This document shows, in pieces, positions 26,928 to 35,599 of a DNA stretch of 64,000 bases. The DNA lies in NCBI RefSeq assembly GCF_026013565.1, contig NZ_JAPDOB010000001.1, forward strand, positions 1-64,000, read 5' to 3'. The position numbers and the translations under genes are program-made. Numbering within the stretch: the first letter of the stretch is position 1; every line of letters starts with the position of its first letter. Origin of the DNA: Sphingomonas arvum (lineage in GTDB: Bacteria > Pseudomonadota > Alphaproteobacteria > Sphingomonadales > Sphingomonadaceae). Under the pieces are notes generated by a model. The model saw only the letters and a list, made by a program, of their open reading frames with translations, made no database searches and was not told where the DNA came from.

Positions 26928-29900
26928 ATGGCCTATGCCGAACTCCAGGTCTCCACCCACTTCTGCTTCCTGCGCGGCGTGTCGTCGTGCGAGGAATTGT
27001 TCTCGACCGCGTCGGTCATGGGCCTGCCGGCGCTCGGCGTCACCGACCGCAACTCGGTCGCTGGCATCGTCCGCGCCATGGTGGCGGCGGAGCAGACCTC
27101 CGCCCAGGGCAACCCCGTCCGCATGGTCGCCGGCTGCCGGCTCGACCTGGTCACCGGAGCGTCCCTGCTGGTCTGGCCGGAGGACCTCGCCGCCTGGAGC
27201 CGCCTCACGCGCCTGCTGACGGTGGGCAAGGCGCGCGCCCGGCCGCAGCATGGCGAAAAGGGCCAGTGCTTTATCCACTGGGAGGATGTGGCGGAGCATG
27301 CCGCTGGCCTGGTCGCCGCGCTGGTGCCGGGCACGGACGGCGTGGACGAAGGCGCGCTGCGCTGGATGGCCGACCTGTTCGGGCGCGGCACCGGCGGCCC
27401 CCGCGGCCATGTCTGCCTGACGCAGCGGCGCCGGCCCGACGACGCCCGCCGCCTGCACGAGGCAGCGGTGGCCGCGCGCCGCTTTGGCCTCGCCCCGCTC
27501 GCGACCGGCGACGTGCTTTACCACCATCCCGACCGCCGGTTGCTGCAAGACGTGGTCACCGCCATCCGCGAAAAGATCACGGTGGACGACCTCGGCCTCC
27601 GGCGTGAGCGCTCGGCCGACCGCTGCCTCCACCCGCCGCGCGAGATGGAGCGCCGCTTCGCTCGTTTCCCGGACGCACTCGCCGCCGTCGAAGTGGTGGT
27701 GGAACGCTGCACCTTCTCCCCCCGCGACCTGCGCGACCAGTATCTCTACCCCGAGGAAGCGGTGATGGCCGGGCACACGCCGCAACAGGCGCTGGAAAAG
27801 CTCAGCCACCGTGCGCTCGACCAACGCTTCAAGGGCAACCCGCCGCCCGAATATCGCGACCTGCTCGCCAAGGAACTGGGGCTGGTCGCCAAGCTCAACT
27901 ACGCCGCTTATTTCCTGACGGTCCACTCCATCGTGGAGTTCGCCCGCAGCCAGGACATCCTCTGCCAGGGCCGCGGCTCGGCGGCCAATTCGGTGATCTG
28001 CTTCGTGCTGGGCATCACCTCGATCGACCCGATCGTCCACCAATTGCTGTTTGAACGCTTCCTCTCCGAAAGTCGGGCCGAGCCGCCCGACATCGATATC
28101 GATTTCGAGCACGAGCGCCGGGAAGAGGTGATCCAGTGGATCTACGAGACCTACGGCCATGACCATGCCGCGCTGACCGCCGTGGTCAGCCGCTTCCGCG
28201 CGCGGGGCGCCGTGCGCGAGGTCGGCAAGGCGCTGGGCCTGCCGGAGGACATGACGGCGGCGCTGGCGGGCCAGGTCTGGGGCTGGTCGGAGGAAGGCGT
28301 CGCCGACCGGCACGTCGATGCGCTCAACCTCGACCGCGGCGACCCGCGCCTGGCGCTGACGCTGGAGCTTGCGCGCGAGCTGATCGGCACGCCCCGCCAC
28401 CTGTCGCAGCATCCCGGCGGTTTCGTGCTCACCCGCGATTCGCTCGACCGGCTGGTGCCGATCGAGCCCGCCGCCATGACCGACCGCCGGGTGGTCGAAT
28501 GGGAAAAGGAGGATGTGGAGGAGGTCGGCATGATGAAGGTCGACATCCTCGGCCTCGGCATGCTCGGCTGCATGCGGCGCGCCTTTGATCTGCTCAAAGC
28601 GCACAAGGGCGTGCGCCTGACACTTGATCATGAGGAGCTGCAGGTCGACGATCCCGCGACTTTTGCCATGATCCAGCGGGCCGACACGCTGGGCGTGTTC
28701 CAGATCGAAAGCCGGGCCCAGATGGCCATGCTCCCCCGGATGCGGCCGGCTACTTTCTACGACATCGCCATCCAGGTCGCGATCGTGCGACCCGGTCCGA
28801 TCCAGGGCGACATGGTCCACCCCTATCTCAAACGGCGGGAGCAGAAGCGCCGCAACCCGGACATCGAGTTCGACTATCCAAGCCCGGAGCTGAAGGCGGT
28901 GCTGGGCAAGACCTATGGCGTGCCCCTGTTCCAGGAACAGGCGATGAAGGTGGCGATCGAGGGCGCCGGCTTCACTCCCGCGCGCGCCGACGAGCTGCGC
29001 AAGGCAATGGCGACGTTCAAGTACACCCAAGGCGTTGGTCAGTTCAAAACCGAGCTGATCGAGGGCATGGCGAGGAAGGGCATCGGCCCGGATTTCGCCG
29101 AGCGGCTGGTCAAGCAGATCGAGGGCTTCGGCTCCTACGGCTTTCCGGAGTCCCACGCCGCCAGCTTCGCCAAGATCGCCTACGCCTCGAGCTGGATGAA
29201 GTGCCACCACCCGGACGTGTTCTGCTGCGCCCTCTTGAACGCCCAGCCGATGGGCTTCTACGCGCCGGCCCAGATCGTCCGCGACGCGCGTGAGCATGGG
29301 GTGGAGATCAGGCCGGTCTGCGTGGTCGACAGCGGCTGGGACACGCGGCTGGTCGAGGGGGGAAGGGGTTCCGGACTGCCGCTGCGGCTTGGCCTGCGTA
29401 TCGTGCACGGTGTTGCGGAGCTGGACGGGGCGCGGATCATCGCCGCCCGCGACGCGGCGCCCTTCCGGTCCGTGGAAGATCTCTGGCGCCGCTCGGGGGT
29501 ACCGCTCGCCACTCTTGAGAAGCTGGCCAAGGCCGATGCCTTTCATGCGCTCGGGCTCAACCGACGGCAGGCGCTGTGGGCGATCCGTGGCCTGGGCGAG
29601 ACACCGCTACCGCTGTTGGCGGCGGTGGAACGCCGCGAGGAGCCGGTCAGCCTGGTGCCGCTCACCGCCGGGCGCGAGGTGGTCGAGGACTACCGCGCGA
29701 CCCAGCTGACGCTTCGCCAGCACCCGTTGTTCTTCCTGCGCGCGGCGCTGGCGCGCCAGCGGGTGATCCCGTGCGCGGCCCTGCGCGACGTGCGCGACGG
29801 CCGCCGGGTCGAGGTCGCCGGGATCATCCTCGTCCGGCAGAAGCCCGGCTCGGCCAAGGGCGTGCTGTTCATCACGGTCGAGGACGAGACCGGGGTCGCC

Positions 29901-30233
29901 AACATCATCCTGTGGCCCGACCGGTTCGAGGCGCAGCGCACGGTGGTGATGTCCTCGGCGATGATCAGCGTCACCGGCGTGGTTCAGCGTGACGGTGAAG
30001 TGATCCACGTCATCGCCGACCGCATCCACGACCGTACCGACATGCTGCGCCAGGTCGGCGACATCGACCTGCCTAGGCTGACCACCCCGGGCGACGGGGC
30101 CACGGGTGGCGGTTCGCCCGACCGGGGCGAGACCGGCTGGCGGCCGCAGGTGCGGAGTGACTACCACCCGCCGTTCCGCACCGGCTGCGACCCGGAGGAC
30201 GTGATCCCGATCCGCAGCCACGACTTCCACTGA
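26928..30233 (+). CDS. dnaE2: Error-prone DNA polymerase DnaE2 (ImuC)
   Basis: 1101 aa from ATG 26928. It is a C-family polymerase catalysing translesion synthesis with ImuA/ImuB. N-terminal PHP domain (YAELQVSTHFCFLRG, LGVTDRNSVAGIVR), palm with the catalytic acids in PPDIDIDFEHERREEVIQW, GRGSAANSVICFVLGI, GVFQIESRAQMAMLPR, and QGVGQFKTELIEGMARKGI. At the C-terminus are the helix-hairpin-helix and OB domains (VEVAGIILVRQKPGSAKGV, FITVEDETGVANIILWP). The C-terminus ends in PIRSHDFH, the usual DnaE2 ending. Confidence 0.97.
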   Translation: MAYAELQVSTHFCFLRGVSSCEELFSTASVMGLPALGVTDRNSVAGIVRAMVAAEQTSAQGNPVRMVAGCRLDLVTGASLLVWPEDLAAWSRLTRLLTVGKARARPQHGEKGQCFIHWEDVAEHAAGLVAALVPGTDGVDEGALRWMADLFGRGTGGPRGHVCLTQRRRPDDARRLHEAAVAARRFGLAPLATGDVLYHHPDRRLLQDVVTAIREKITVDDLGLRRERSADRCLHPPREMERRFARFPDALAAVEVVVERCTFSPRDLRDQYLYPEEAVMAGHTPQQALEKLSHRALDQRFKGNPPPEYRDLLAKELGLVAKLNYAAYFLTVHSIVEFARSQDILCQGRGSAANSVICFVLGITSIDPIVHQLLFERFLSESRAEPPDIDIDFEHERREEVIQWIYETYGHDHAALTAVVSRFRARGAVREVGKALGLPEDMTAALAGQVWGWSEEGVADRHVDALNLDRGDPRLALTLELARELIGTPRHLSQHPGGFVLTRDSLDRLVPIEPAAMTDRRVVEWEKEDVEEVGMMKVDILGLGMLGCMRRAFDLLKAHKGVRLTLDHEELQVDDPATFAMIQRADTLGVFQIESRAQMAMLPRMRPATFYDIAIQVAIVRPGPIQGDMVHPYLKRREQKRRNPDIEFDYPSPELKAVLGKTYGVPLFQEQAMKVAIEGAGFTPARADELRKAMATFKYTQGVGQFKTELIEGMARKGIGPDFAERLVKQIEGFGSYGFPESHAASFAKIAYASSWMKCHHPDVFCCALLNAQPMGFYAPAQIVRDAREHGVEIRPVCVVDSGWDTRLVEGGRGSGLPLRLGLRIVHGVAELDGARIIAARDAAPFRSVEDLWRRSGVPLATLEKLAKADAFHALGLNRRQALWAIRGLGETPLPLLAAVERREEPVSLVPLTAGREVVEDYRATQLTLRQHPLFFLRAALARQRVIPCAALRDVRDGRRVEVAGIILVRQKPGSAKGVLFITVEDETGVANIILWPDRFEAQRTVVMSSAMISVTGVVQRDGEVIHVIADRIHDRTDMLRQVGDIDLPRLTTPGDGATGGGSPDRGETGWRPQVRSDYHPPFRTGCDPEDVIPIRSHDFH

Positions 30234-30252
30234 CGCGCCAAGCATCGTGGAC

Positions 30253-30864
30253 ATGCCCGAACATCTCTCCGACCCCGTCTCAAGCGGGGCCGACGTCCGG
30301 ATCACCTGCGGCCACTGCGGCTTCGAGGAGGATTGGACGCCCGCGGCACTCGCCCGGCACCTGGCGGAGATCGGCGGCAGCCAGCGCTGGGCTGAGCTCA
30401 CCCGCCACCTGCGCTGCCGCCGCTTCGGCTGCGGTGCAACGACCCTCGACGCCGTTCCGCTGCCGCCCGGCAGCCGCCCGGCCAACATGCCGCGGCGGAT
30501 CGGCCGGCTCGATGCCCATTTGCTCAGCGCCGCGCTGGCGGTGCTGGAGGGCGTCACCCAGCGCTCGCACGGTCAGGCGGTGGCGACTCTGGAGGTGCGC
30601 CTCGCCCTGCTCGTGGTGCATCGCTACGCCCGCGACCGGGACTGTGTCCGCCGTTTCTGGCTGCGGGCCGCGGATGGGAACCGCACCGTTGACGCTGGCC
30701 TTGCCGAGCCGCTCCAGCTGATCAGGCATCGCCTGGTCGCGGCCGGCTGGCTGGCACCGCCGGTCCTGCTCGAACCCGCCCGGACCTGGCCGTGGGACTC
30801 GCCCGCGCCGCCCGGCTGGAAGGCCCCGGCCGCGGTGGCGACGCGGCCCGATGAGCAGGCCTAG
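30253..30864 (+). CDS. Hypothetical zinc-finger-like protein
   Basis: 203 aa from ATG 30253 (GTG 30247 also possible). Four cysteines are spaced as a possible zinc site: Cys19 and Cys22 (ITCGHCGFEEDW), Cys55 and Cys60 (LRCRRFGCGA). The middle is a helical stretch (RRIGRLDAHLLSAALAVLEG, VRLALLVVHRYARDRDCVRR) and the end is Pro/Trp-rich. I do not recognise the family. It begins 19 nt after dnaE2 on the same strand, so it may be transcribed with the SOS mutasome cassette. Confidence 0.65.
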   Translation: MPEHLSDPVSSGADVRITCGHCGFEEDWTPAALARHLAEIGGSQRWAELTRHLRCRRFGCGATTLDAVPLPPGSRPANMPRRIGRLDAHLLSAALAVLEGVTQRSHGQAVATLEVRLALLVVHRYARDRDCVRRFWLRAADGNRTVDAGLAEPLQLIRHRLVAAGWLAPPVLLEPARTWPWDSPAPPGWKAPAAVATRPDEQA

Positions 30865-30970
30865 CGATCGCCGCCGGCGGGCGTTGCTCCGTCAACTTCT
30901 TGAACACCGCCACATTTCAGCCGTTCTTCGGCAAGGCTGCGCTAACATTGGGGCGGCTAGTGAGGCGGCC

Positions 30971-31369
30971 ATGAACAAGATCGTCACGCCCCTCCTGGCG
31001 GCCGCGCTGGCATTGCTGCCGGCCGCCGCCAACGCCGCTTCGCCGCTGGAAGGGCTGTGGCGCAACCCCAAGGGCAGCGTAGTGGTGCGCATCGCGCCTT
31101 GCGGCCAGCAGCTGTGCGGACGGGTGGTCCAGGCCAATAGCAAGGCCCGGTCCAAGGCGGCGGAGGGCGGCACCGATCATCTGGTCGGCACCACGCTGCT
31201 CAGCAACATCACGCCAATCGGCGCCAACCGCTGGAAGGGCCGCGTCTTCCTGCCCAAGCAGAACACCCACGCGACCGGCAACCTGCGTCTCGCGGGGCGG
31301 CAATTGACGGTTCAGGGCTGCCTGCTGCTGGTCGTGTGCAAGGACCAGACCTGGGTGAAGGTCAGCTAG
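30971..31369 (+). CDS. DUF2147 family exported protein
   Basis: 132 aa from ATG 30971. Residues 1-22 are a signal peptide (IVTPLLAAALALLPAAANA). The mature part matches the DUF2147 pattern: SPLEGLWRNPKGSVVVRIAPCG, GRVVQANSKARSK, RWKGRVFLPKQNTHATGNLRL and TVQGCLLLVVCKDQTWVKV. These are small beta-barrel-like periplasmic proteins of unknown job. The stop is shared with hutH in a CTAG. Confidence 0.85.
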   Translation: MNKIVTPLLAAALALLPAAANAASPLEGLWRNPKGSVVVRIAPCGQQLCGRVVQANSKARSKAAEGGTDHLVGTTLLSNITPIGANRWKGRVFLPKQNTHATGNLRLAGRQLTVQGCLLLVVCKDQTWVKVS

Positions 31370-32868
31370 AGCACGAAGCCGCCGCTGAGCTCACCCGCCA
31401 GTACCGCCGCCTGCAGCGCCGCCATCTCATCCGCCCAGTAACGGTCCGCCTCCAGGTGCGGGCTCAAGCCGCGCACCCGGGCGTGCAGCGCCTGCAGCGG
31501 CTCCGACGTCGCAAGCGGCGCATGGTAGTCCACCCCCTGCGCGGCGGTGATCAGCTCGATTGCGACCACCCCGGCCGTGTTCCGGGCGACCGTCGCGGCC
31601 TTGCGGGCGGCGATCGGCGCCATCGAGACATGGTCCTCCTGGCCAGCGCTGGTCGGGATCGAGTCGACCGAAGCCGGAAAGGCCAGGCTCTTGTTCTCGC
31701 TGACCAGGGCGGCGGCCGTGACCTGGGGGATCATCAGCCCGCTGTTCACGCCGCCATCGTCGACCAGGAACGCCGGAAGGCCGCTCATCTTGGGGTCGAC
31801 CAGCACGGAGGTGCGGCGCTCGGATAGGCTACCCACCTCGCACAGCGCCATGGTGATCGTGTCAGCGGCGAACGCCACGGGCTGGGCATGGAAATTGCCG
31901 CCGCTGATCGCCGCGTGCTCGTCCTCGAACACGATGGGATTATCCGTCACCGCCGCTGCCTCGATCGTCAGCGTGCGCGCGGCATTGGCCAGCAGGTCCA
32001 GCGCGGCGCCCATCACCTGCGGCTGGCAGCGGAAGCTGTAGGGGTCCTGCACCCGGCCGCAGCGATGGTGCGAGGCGACGATCCCCGAGCCCTCGAGCAA
32101 CCGGGCCAGCTCGCCCGCCACCCGGATCTGACCCGGCTGTCCACGTAACAGCGAAATGCGCCGATCGAACGGCTTCACGCTCCCTTTCAGCGCATCGACC
32201 GACAAGGCCCCGGCGGCCAGTGCCGCACCGAACACCCGCTCGGCCGCAAACAGCGCGTCCAGCGCGATGGCGGTGCTCGCCTGCGTGCCGTTGATCAGCG
32301 CCAGCCCCTCCTTGGGGCCAAGCTCGAGCGGCGAGCGGCCAAGCCGGGCCAGCGCCTCGCCAGCGGCCAGTCGCTCACCAGCCAGGTCGATCCACCCAAA
32401 GCCCATCAGCGTCGCCGTCATGTGCGCCAGCGGCGCAAGGTCTCCGCTGGCACCGACCGACCCTTGCGCGGGAATCACCGGCATGGCGTCGCGCGCCAGC
32501 AAGCCCTGCAGCGCATCGATCACCTCGCGGCGCACCCCCGAATGCCCGCGCCCAAGGCCGAGCAGCTTCAAGACGATCATCAGCCGCACGACCTGACGCG
32601 GCAGCGGCTCGCCCAGCCCGCAGCTATGCGACAGGATCAGGTTGCGCTGCAGTTCTGCGAGGCGGCCAGCCGGGATCCGCTCGTTCGCGAGCAGGCCGAA
32701 GCCGGTGTTGATCCCATAGACCGTGTCCCCGCCTGCGACGATGCGCGAAACGGCCGCGGCGGAGGCGGCGACCCGCTGCATCGCGGTGTCATCGAGCGTG
32801 ACAGCCGCCCCGAGCCACAGCTGGCGCAGGGTGTCGAGGGTGATCGCTTCGGGGTCGAGGATAAGCAT
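31366..32868 (-). CDS. hutH: Histidine ammonia-lyase
   Basis: 500 aa from ATG 32868. It deaminates histidine to urocanate, the entry step of the pathway. The MIO electrophile is formed from Ala140-Ser141-Gly142 in GSVGASGDLAPLAH. Other signatures: YGINTGFGLLA, LINGTQAST, RCGRVQDPYSFRCQPQV, TDNPIVF, SGGNFHAQPVAFAAD and AGQEDHVSMA. It sits downstream of crcB (44 bp gap), away from hutIU and hutG, with the mutasome cassette between. Confidence 0.97.
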   Translation of the reverse strand: MLILDPEAITLDTLRQLWLGAAVTLDDTAMQRVAASAAAVSRIVAGGDTVYGINTGFGLLANERIPAGRLAELQRNLILSHSCGLGEPLPRQVVRLMIVLKLLGLGRGHSGVRREVIDALQGLLARDAMPVIPAQGSVGASGDLAPLAHMTATLMGFGWIDLAGERLAAGEALARLGRSPLELGPKEGLALINGTQASTAIALDALFAAERVFGAALAAGALSVDALKGSVKPFDRRISLLRGQPGQIRVAGELARLLEGSGIVASHHRCGRVQDPYSFRCQPQVMGAALDLLANAARTLTIEAAAVTDNPIVFEDEHAAISGGNFHAQPVAFAADTITMALCEVGSLSERRTSVLVDPKMSGLPAFLVDDGGVNSGLMIPQVTAAALVSENKSLAFPASVDSIPTSAGQEDHVSMAPIAARKAATVARNTAGVVAIELITAAQGVDYHAPLATSEPLQALHARVRGLSPHLEADRYWADEMAALQAAVLAGELSGGFVL

Positions 32869-32912
32869 GGCCGTCGTTTGGCAAATTTCGCGCGGCGCAA
32901 CCAGCGCGATGG

Positions 32913-33275
32913 CTACAGCAGTCGCGCCGCCGCCGCGCCGAGCGCGATCGCCGCGAGCGACAGCAGCACGGAGCCGCCGACATACAATGCCGCCGTGCCC
33001 GCCTGCCCGCGCTGCCACAGGGTCAACGCATCAAGGCTGAATGCGGAAAAGGTCGTGAACCCGCCCAACACGCCGGTGGCGAGGAACAGCCGCCAACCCT
33101 GCGATCCGCCCGGCAGCAGCCCGGCAGCCAAGGCCATCAGGAATGAGCCTGCCACGTTCACCGCCAGCGTGCCGACCGGGAACCCAAGACCGAACCAGGC
33201 CACCGCCAGCCGGTTCACCCCATGCCGGAGGACCGCCCCGATCCCGCCGCCCAGGAATACGACCAGCGTGTTCAG
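32913..33275 (-). CDS. crcB: Fluoride ion channel CrcB/Fluc (CTG start)
   Basis: 120 aa, four membrane segments. It works as a dual-topology dimeric fluoride exporter. Family motifs: FLGGGIGAVLRHGVNR, GFPVGTLAVNVAGSFLMAL (the conserved Asn and GS), and TGVLGGFTTFSAFSLDAL (Phe box and TFSTF-like motif). No ATG, GTG or TTG lies near the expected N-terminus. The frame begins naturally at a CTG at 33275 (NTLVVFLGGG follows), with GGAGGG 6 nt upstream and a CTGA overlap with the stop of the DUF808 gene. The only conventional start in frame, at 33395, would prepend 40 residues of out-of-frame DUF808 sequence. Confidence 0.9.
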   Translation of the reverse strand: MNTLVVFLGGGIGAVLRHGVNRLAVAWFGLGFPVGTLAVNVAGSFLMALAAGLLPGGSQGWRLFLATGVLGGFTTFSAFSLDALTLWQRGQAGTAALYVGGSVLLSLAAIALGAAAARLL

Positions 33276-34231
33276 TGCGCACCCTCCGTCGCCACCGTCT
33301 TGCGCCTGGGCAGCACGTGCAGCACCGCGACGATGATCGCCCCGATCACGATGCCGACGATCGCTCCGCCAAGCGCGGTAAGCAGCCACTGCCACACCGG
33401 CACCCAGAAGCCGATCAGCTCCGCGCCCCGATGCGCCGCGTCATGCACCAGGTGCGGCAGCGCCTCGGCGACGTGCAGCACCTCCAGCCCGTGCAGGATG
33501 ATCTGCCCGCCGACCCATAGCATCGCGGCCGTGCCGATGCCCGACAGCGCGCTCAGCAGCTTGGGCACCCCGGCTACCATCAGCCGACCGACCGACCGGC
33601 CGGCGCTGCCGCCGCGCTTCACCATGTGCAGCCCGATGTCATCCAGCTTCACGATCAGCCCGACCGCGCCATAGACCGCCACCGTGATGACTACGCCCAC
33701 CAGCGCCAGCGCGAACGCCCGCAGCCAGAAGCCCTGCGCGTCCAGCGTCGACAGGGCGATCACCATGATCTCGGCCGACAGGATGAAGTCGGTGCGGATC
33801 GCGCCGGCCACCTGCCGAGCCTCGAGCTCGCCGGGATCATCGCACTCCATGAGGGCCGCTTCGTCCTCATGCTCGCCGGCGAGCTTCTCCCACAACTTCT
33901 CCGCGCCTTCGAAGCACAGGTAGCAGCCGCCCAGCATCAGGATCGGCGTGATTGCCCACGGCGCGATCGCCGACAGGATCAGCGCCACCGGCAGGATGAC
34001 CAGCAGCTTGTTCTTGAGGCTGCCGACCGCGATCTTGCCGATGATCGGCAGCTCCCGGTCGGGTGTCAGCCCGGTGACGTAGCGCGGCGTCACGGCCGTG
34101 TCGTCGATCACCACCCCGGCCGCCTTGCTCCCGGCCTTGCCGACCGCCGCGCCGATGTCGTCCACGCTGGACGCGGCCAGCTTGGCGATGGTGGCGACGT
34201 CGTCGAGCAGGGCGATAAGTCCGGACGGCAT
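33272..34231 (-). CDS. DUF808 family inner-membrane protein
   Basis: 319 aa. Resembles E. coli YedI and relatives. Signatures: GLIALLDDVATIAKLAASSVD near the N-terminus, AAGVVIDDTAVTPRYVTG, RELPIIGKIAVGSLKNKL, LMLGGCYLCFEGAEKLWEKL and AIRTDFILSAEIMVIALS. Several hydrophobic helices follow (ALALVGVVITVAVYGAVGL; LLTALGGAIVGIVIGAIIV). Molecular function unknown. It is translated just upstream of crcB, with overlapping stop and start. Confidence 0.85.
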   Translation of the reverse strand: MPSGLIALLDDVATIAKLAASSVDDIGAAVGKAGSKAAGVVIDDTAVTPRYVTGLTPDRELPIIGKIAVGSLKNKLLVILPVALILSAIAPWAITPILMLGGCYLCFEGAEKLWEKLAGEHEDEAALMECDDPGELEARQVAGAIRTDFILSAEIMVIALSTLDAQGFWLRAFALALVGVVITVAVYGAVGLIVKLDDIGLHMVKRGGSAGRSVGRLMVAGVPKLLSALSGIGTAAMLWVGGQIILHGLEVLHVAEALPHLVHDAAHRGAELIGFWVPVWQWLLTALGGAIVGIVIGAIIVAVLHVLPRRKTVATEGAH

Positions 34232-34287
34232 GGGCAGGGCCTTAGGCGAACTTGCGCGGGGGGCGCAATTCGCGCATCCGCCCACCC

Positions 34288-35547
34288 ATGCTGAGCCTCG
34301 ACTTCATCCGCCAGAACCGTGACGCCGTGGCCGAGGCCTGCGCGGCGAAGAACGTCGCCATCGACCTCGACGCGCTGCTCAGCCTTGATGGCGCCGCCCG
34401 CGCGCTCAAGACCGAGATCGACCGCCTTCGTGCCGAGCGCAACGCCATCTCCGCCGGGTTCAAGTCCGCAGCCCCGGAGGAGAAGGCCGAGCTCGGCCGC
34501 CGCGCCAAGGAAGCCGGCGCCCGCGCCGCCGAGCTCGAGACCGAGCTGGCGATCAAGGACGGCGAGCTGAGAGAACTCCTCCTCCGCGTGCCCAACATCC
34601 CTTGGTCGGGCGCCCCGGTCGGTCCGGACGAAAGCTTCAACACGGTCGTCCGCACCGAAGGCACCCCGCGCGACTTTGCCTTCATTCCGCTCGACCATGT
34701 CCAGCTGATCGAGCAGAACAATTGGGCCGACCTCACCCGCATCGTCCAGGTCGCCGGCTCGCGCCAATATTGCCTGAAGGGCCGCCTGGCCCTGCTCGAA
34801 GGCGTGCTGATGAACTGGGCGCTAGCCAGGCTCTCGGCCGCCGGCTTCACCCCCATCACCGTGCCCGCGCTGACCCGCGAGGACGCCTTCGTCCGCCAGG
34901 GCCAGTTTCCCGGCCACCGCGAGGAGACCTACCAGCTGCCCAACGACGAGCTGTGGCTGGCCGGCACTGCCGAAGTGGCGCTGACATCGCTCCACTCCGG
35001 CGAGATCCTGGACCTGTCGAACGGCCCCGTCCTCTACGCCGGCTACTCCCCTTGCTTCCGCCGCGAAGCGGGCAGCGCCGGCCGCGACGTGCGTGGCCTG
35101 CTCCGCGTCCATCAGTTCCTCAAGGTGGAGCAGTACGTCATCTGCGAAGCGGACGAGGCGGTCTCGGCCGAGTGGCACGCCAAGCTGCTGGGCCTCGCCG
35201 AACAGCTGCTGACCGATCTCGAACTGCCCTACCAGGTGATCGAGACCTCGACCGGCGACATGGGGCTGGGCAAGTATCGCATGAACGACATCGAAAGCTG
35301 GGTGCCGTCGCTCGGCAAATACCGCGAGACCCACAGCTGTTCGACCCTGCACGACTGGCAAGCGCGCCGAGCCAACCTCCGCTACCGCGACGCCGAGGGC
35401 AAGGTGCGCTTCGCCCATACCCTCAACAACACCGCGCTGGCGTCCCCGCGGATCCTCGTGCCGCTGCTGGAAAACCACCAGACGGAGGACGGCCGGGTGC
35501 GCCTGCCGAAGGTCCTCCAGCCGCTGATGGGCGGTGAGTATCTTTAA
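34288..35547 (+). CDS. serS: Serine--tRNA ligase
   Basis: 419 aa, class II synthetase. N-terminal coiled-coil arm (residues about 25-105: LKTEIDRLRAERNAISAGF, ELGRRAKEAGARAAELETEL) that holds the tRNA-Ser variable arm, then class II motif 2 (FRREAGSAGRDVRGLLRVHQF) and motif 3 (ASPRILVPLLENHQTEDGRV). TAEVALTSLH and ETSTGDMGLGKYRMNDIE also match. Length normal. It is the only clear essential translation gene here; tRNA-Ser(GGA) in the same window is a coincidence of distance. Confidence 0.97.
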   Translation: MLSLDFIRQNRDAVAEACAAKNVAIDLDALLSLDGAARALKTEIDRLRAERNAISAGFKSAAPEEKAELGRRAKEAGARAAELETELAIKDGELRELLLRVPNIPWSGAPVGPDESFNTVVRTEGTPRDFAFIPLDHVQLIEQNNWADLTRIVQVAGSRQYCLKGRLALLEGVLMNWALARLSAAGFTPITVPALTREDAFVRQGQFPGHREETYQLPNDELWLAGTAEVALTSLHSGEILDLSNGPVLYAGYSPCFRREAGSAGRDVRGLLRVHQFLKVEQYVICEADEAVSAEWHAKLLGLAEQLLTDLELPYQVIETSTGDMGLGKYRMNDIESWVPSLGKYRETHSCSTLHDWQARRANLRYRDAEGKVRFAHTLNNTALASPRILVPLLENHQTEDGRVRLPKVLQPLMGGEYL

Positions 35548-35586
35548 CCTGTTGCGCCGATCCGGCCCCAAAGCGGGCCGTGATAC

Positions 35587-35599
35587 GTTGCACTGCAAC
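35587..35599. promoter_or_regulatory. 13-bp palindrome abutting the hydrolase start codon
   Basis: GTTGCA-C-TGCAAC, a perfect inverted repeat ending at the base before ATG 35600. The preceding 50 bp have low GC3 in the possible coding frame, suggesting real non-coding leader. It is a good operator shape for a small dimeric regulator; which one is unknown. TGCA-rich palindromes of this kind recall PhaR-type sites, but this is only an analogy. Confidence 0.4.

Noticed and set aside
35534-35599. GTG start for the alpha/beta-hydrolase overlapping serS
   Set aside because: The 22 extra codons lack the high third-position GC of the gene; the ATG at 35600 is better. Kept as an alternative only.
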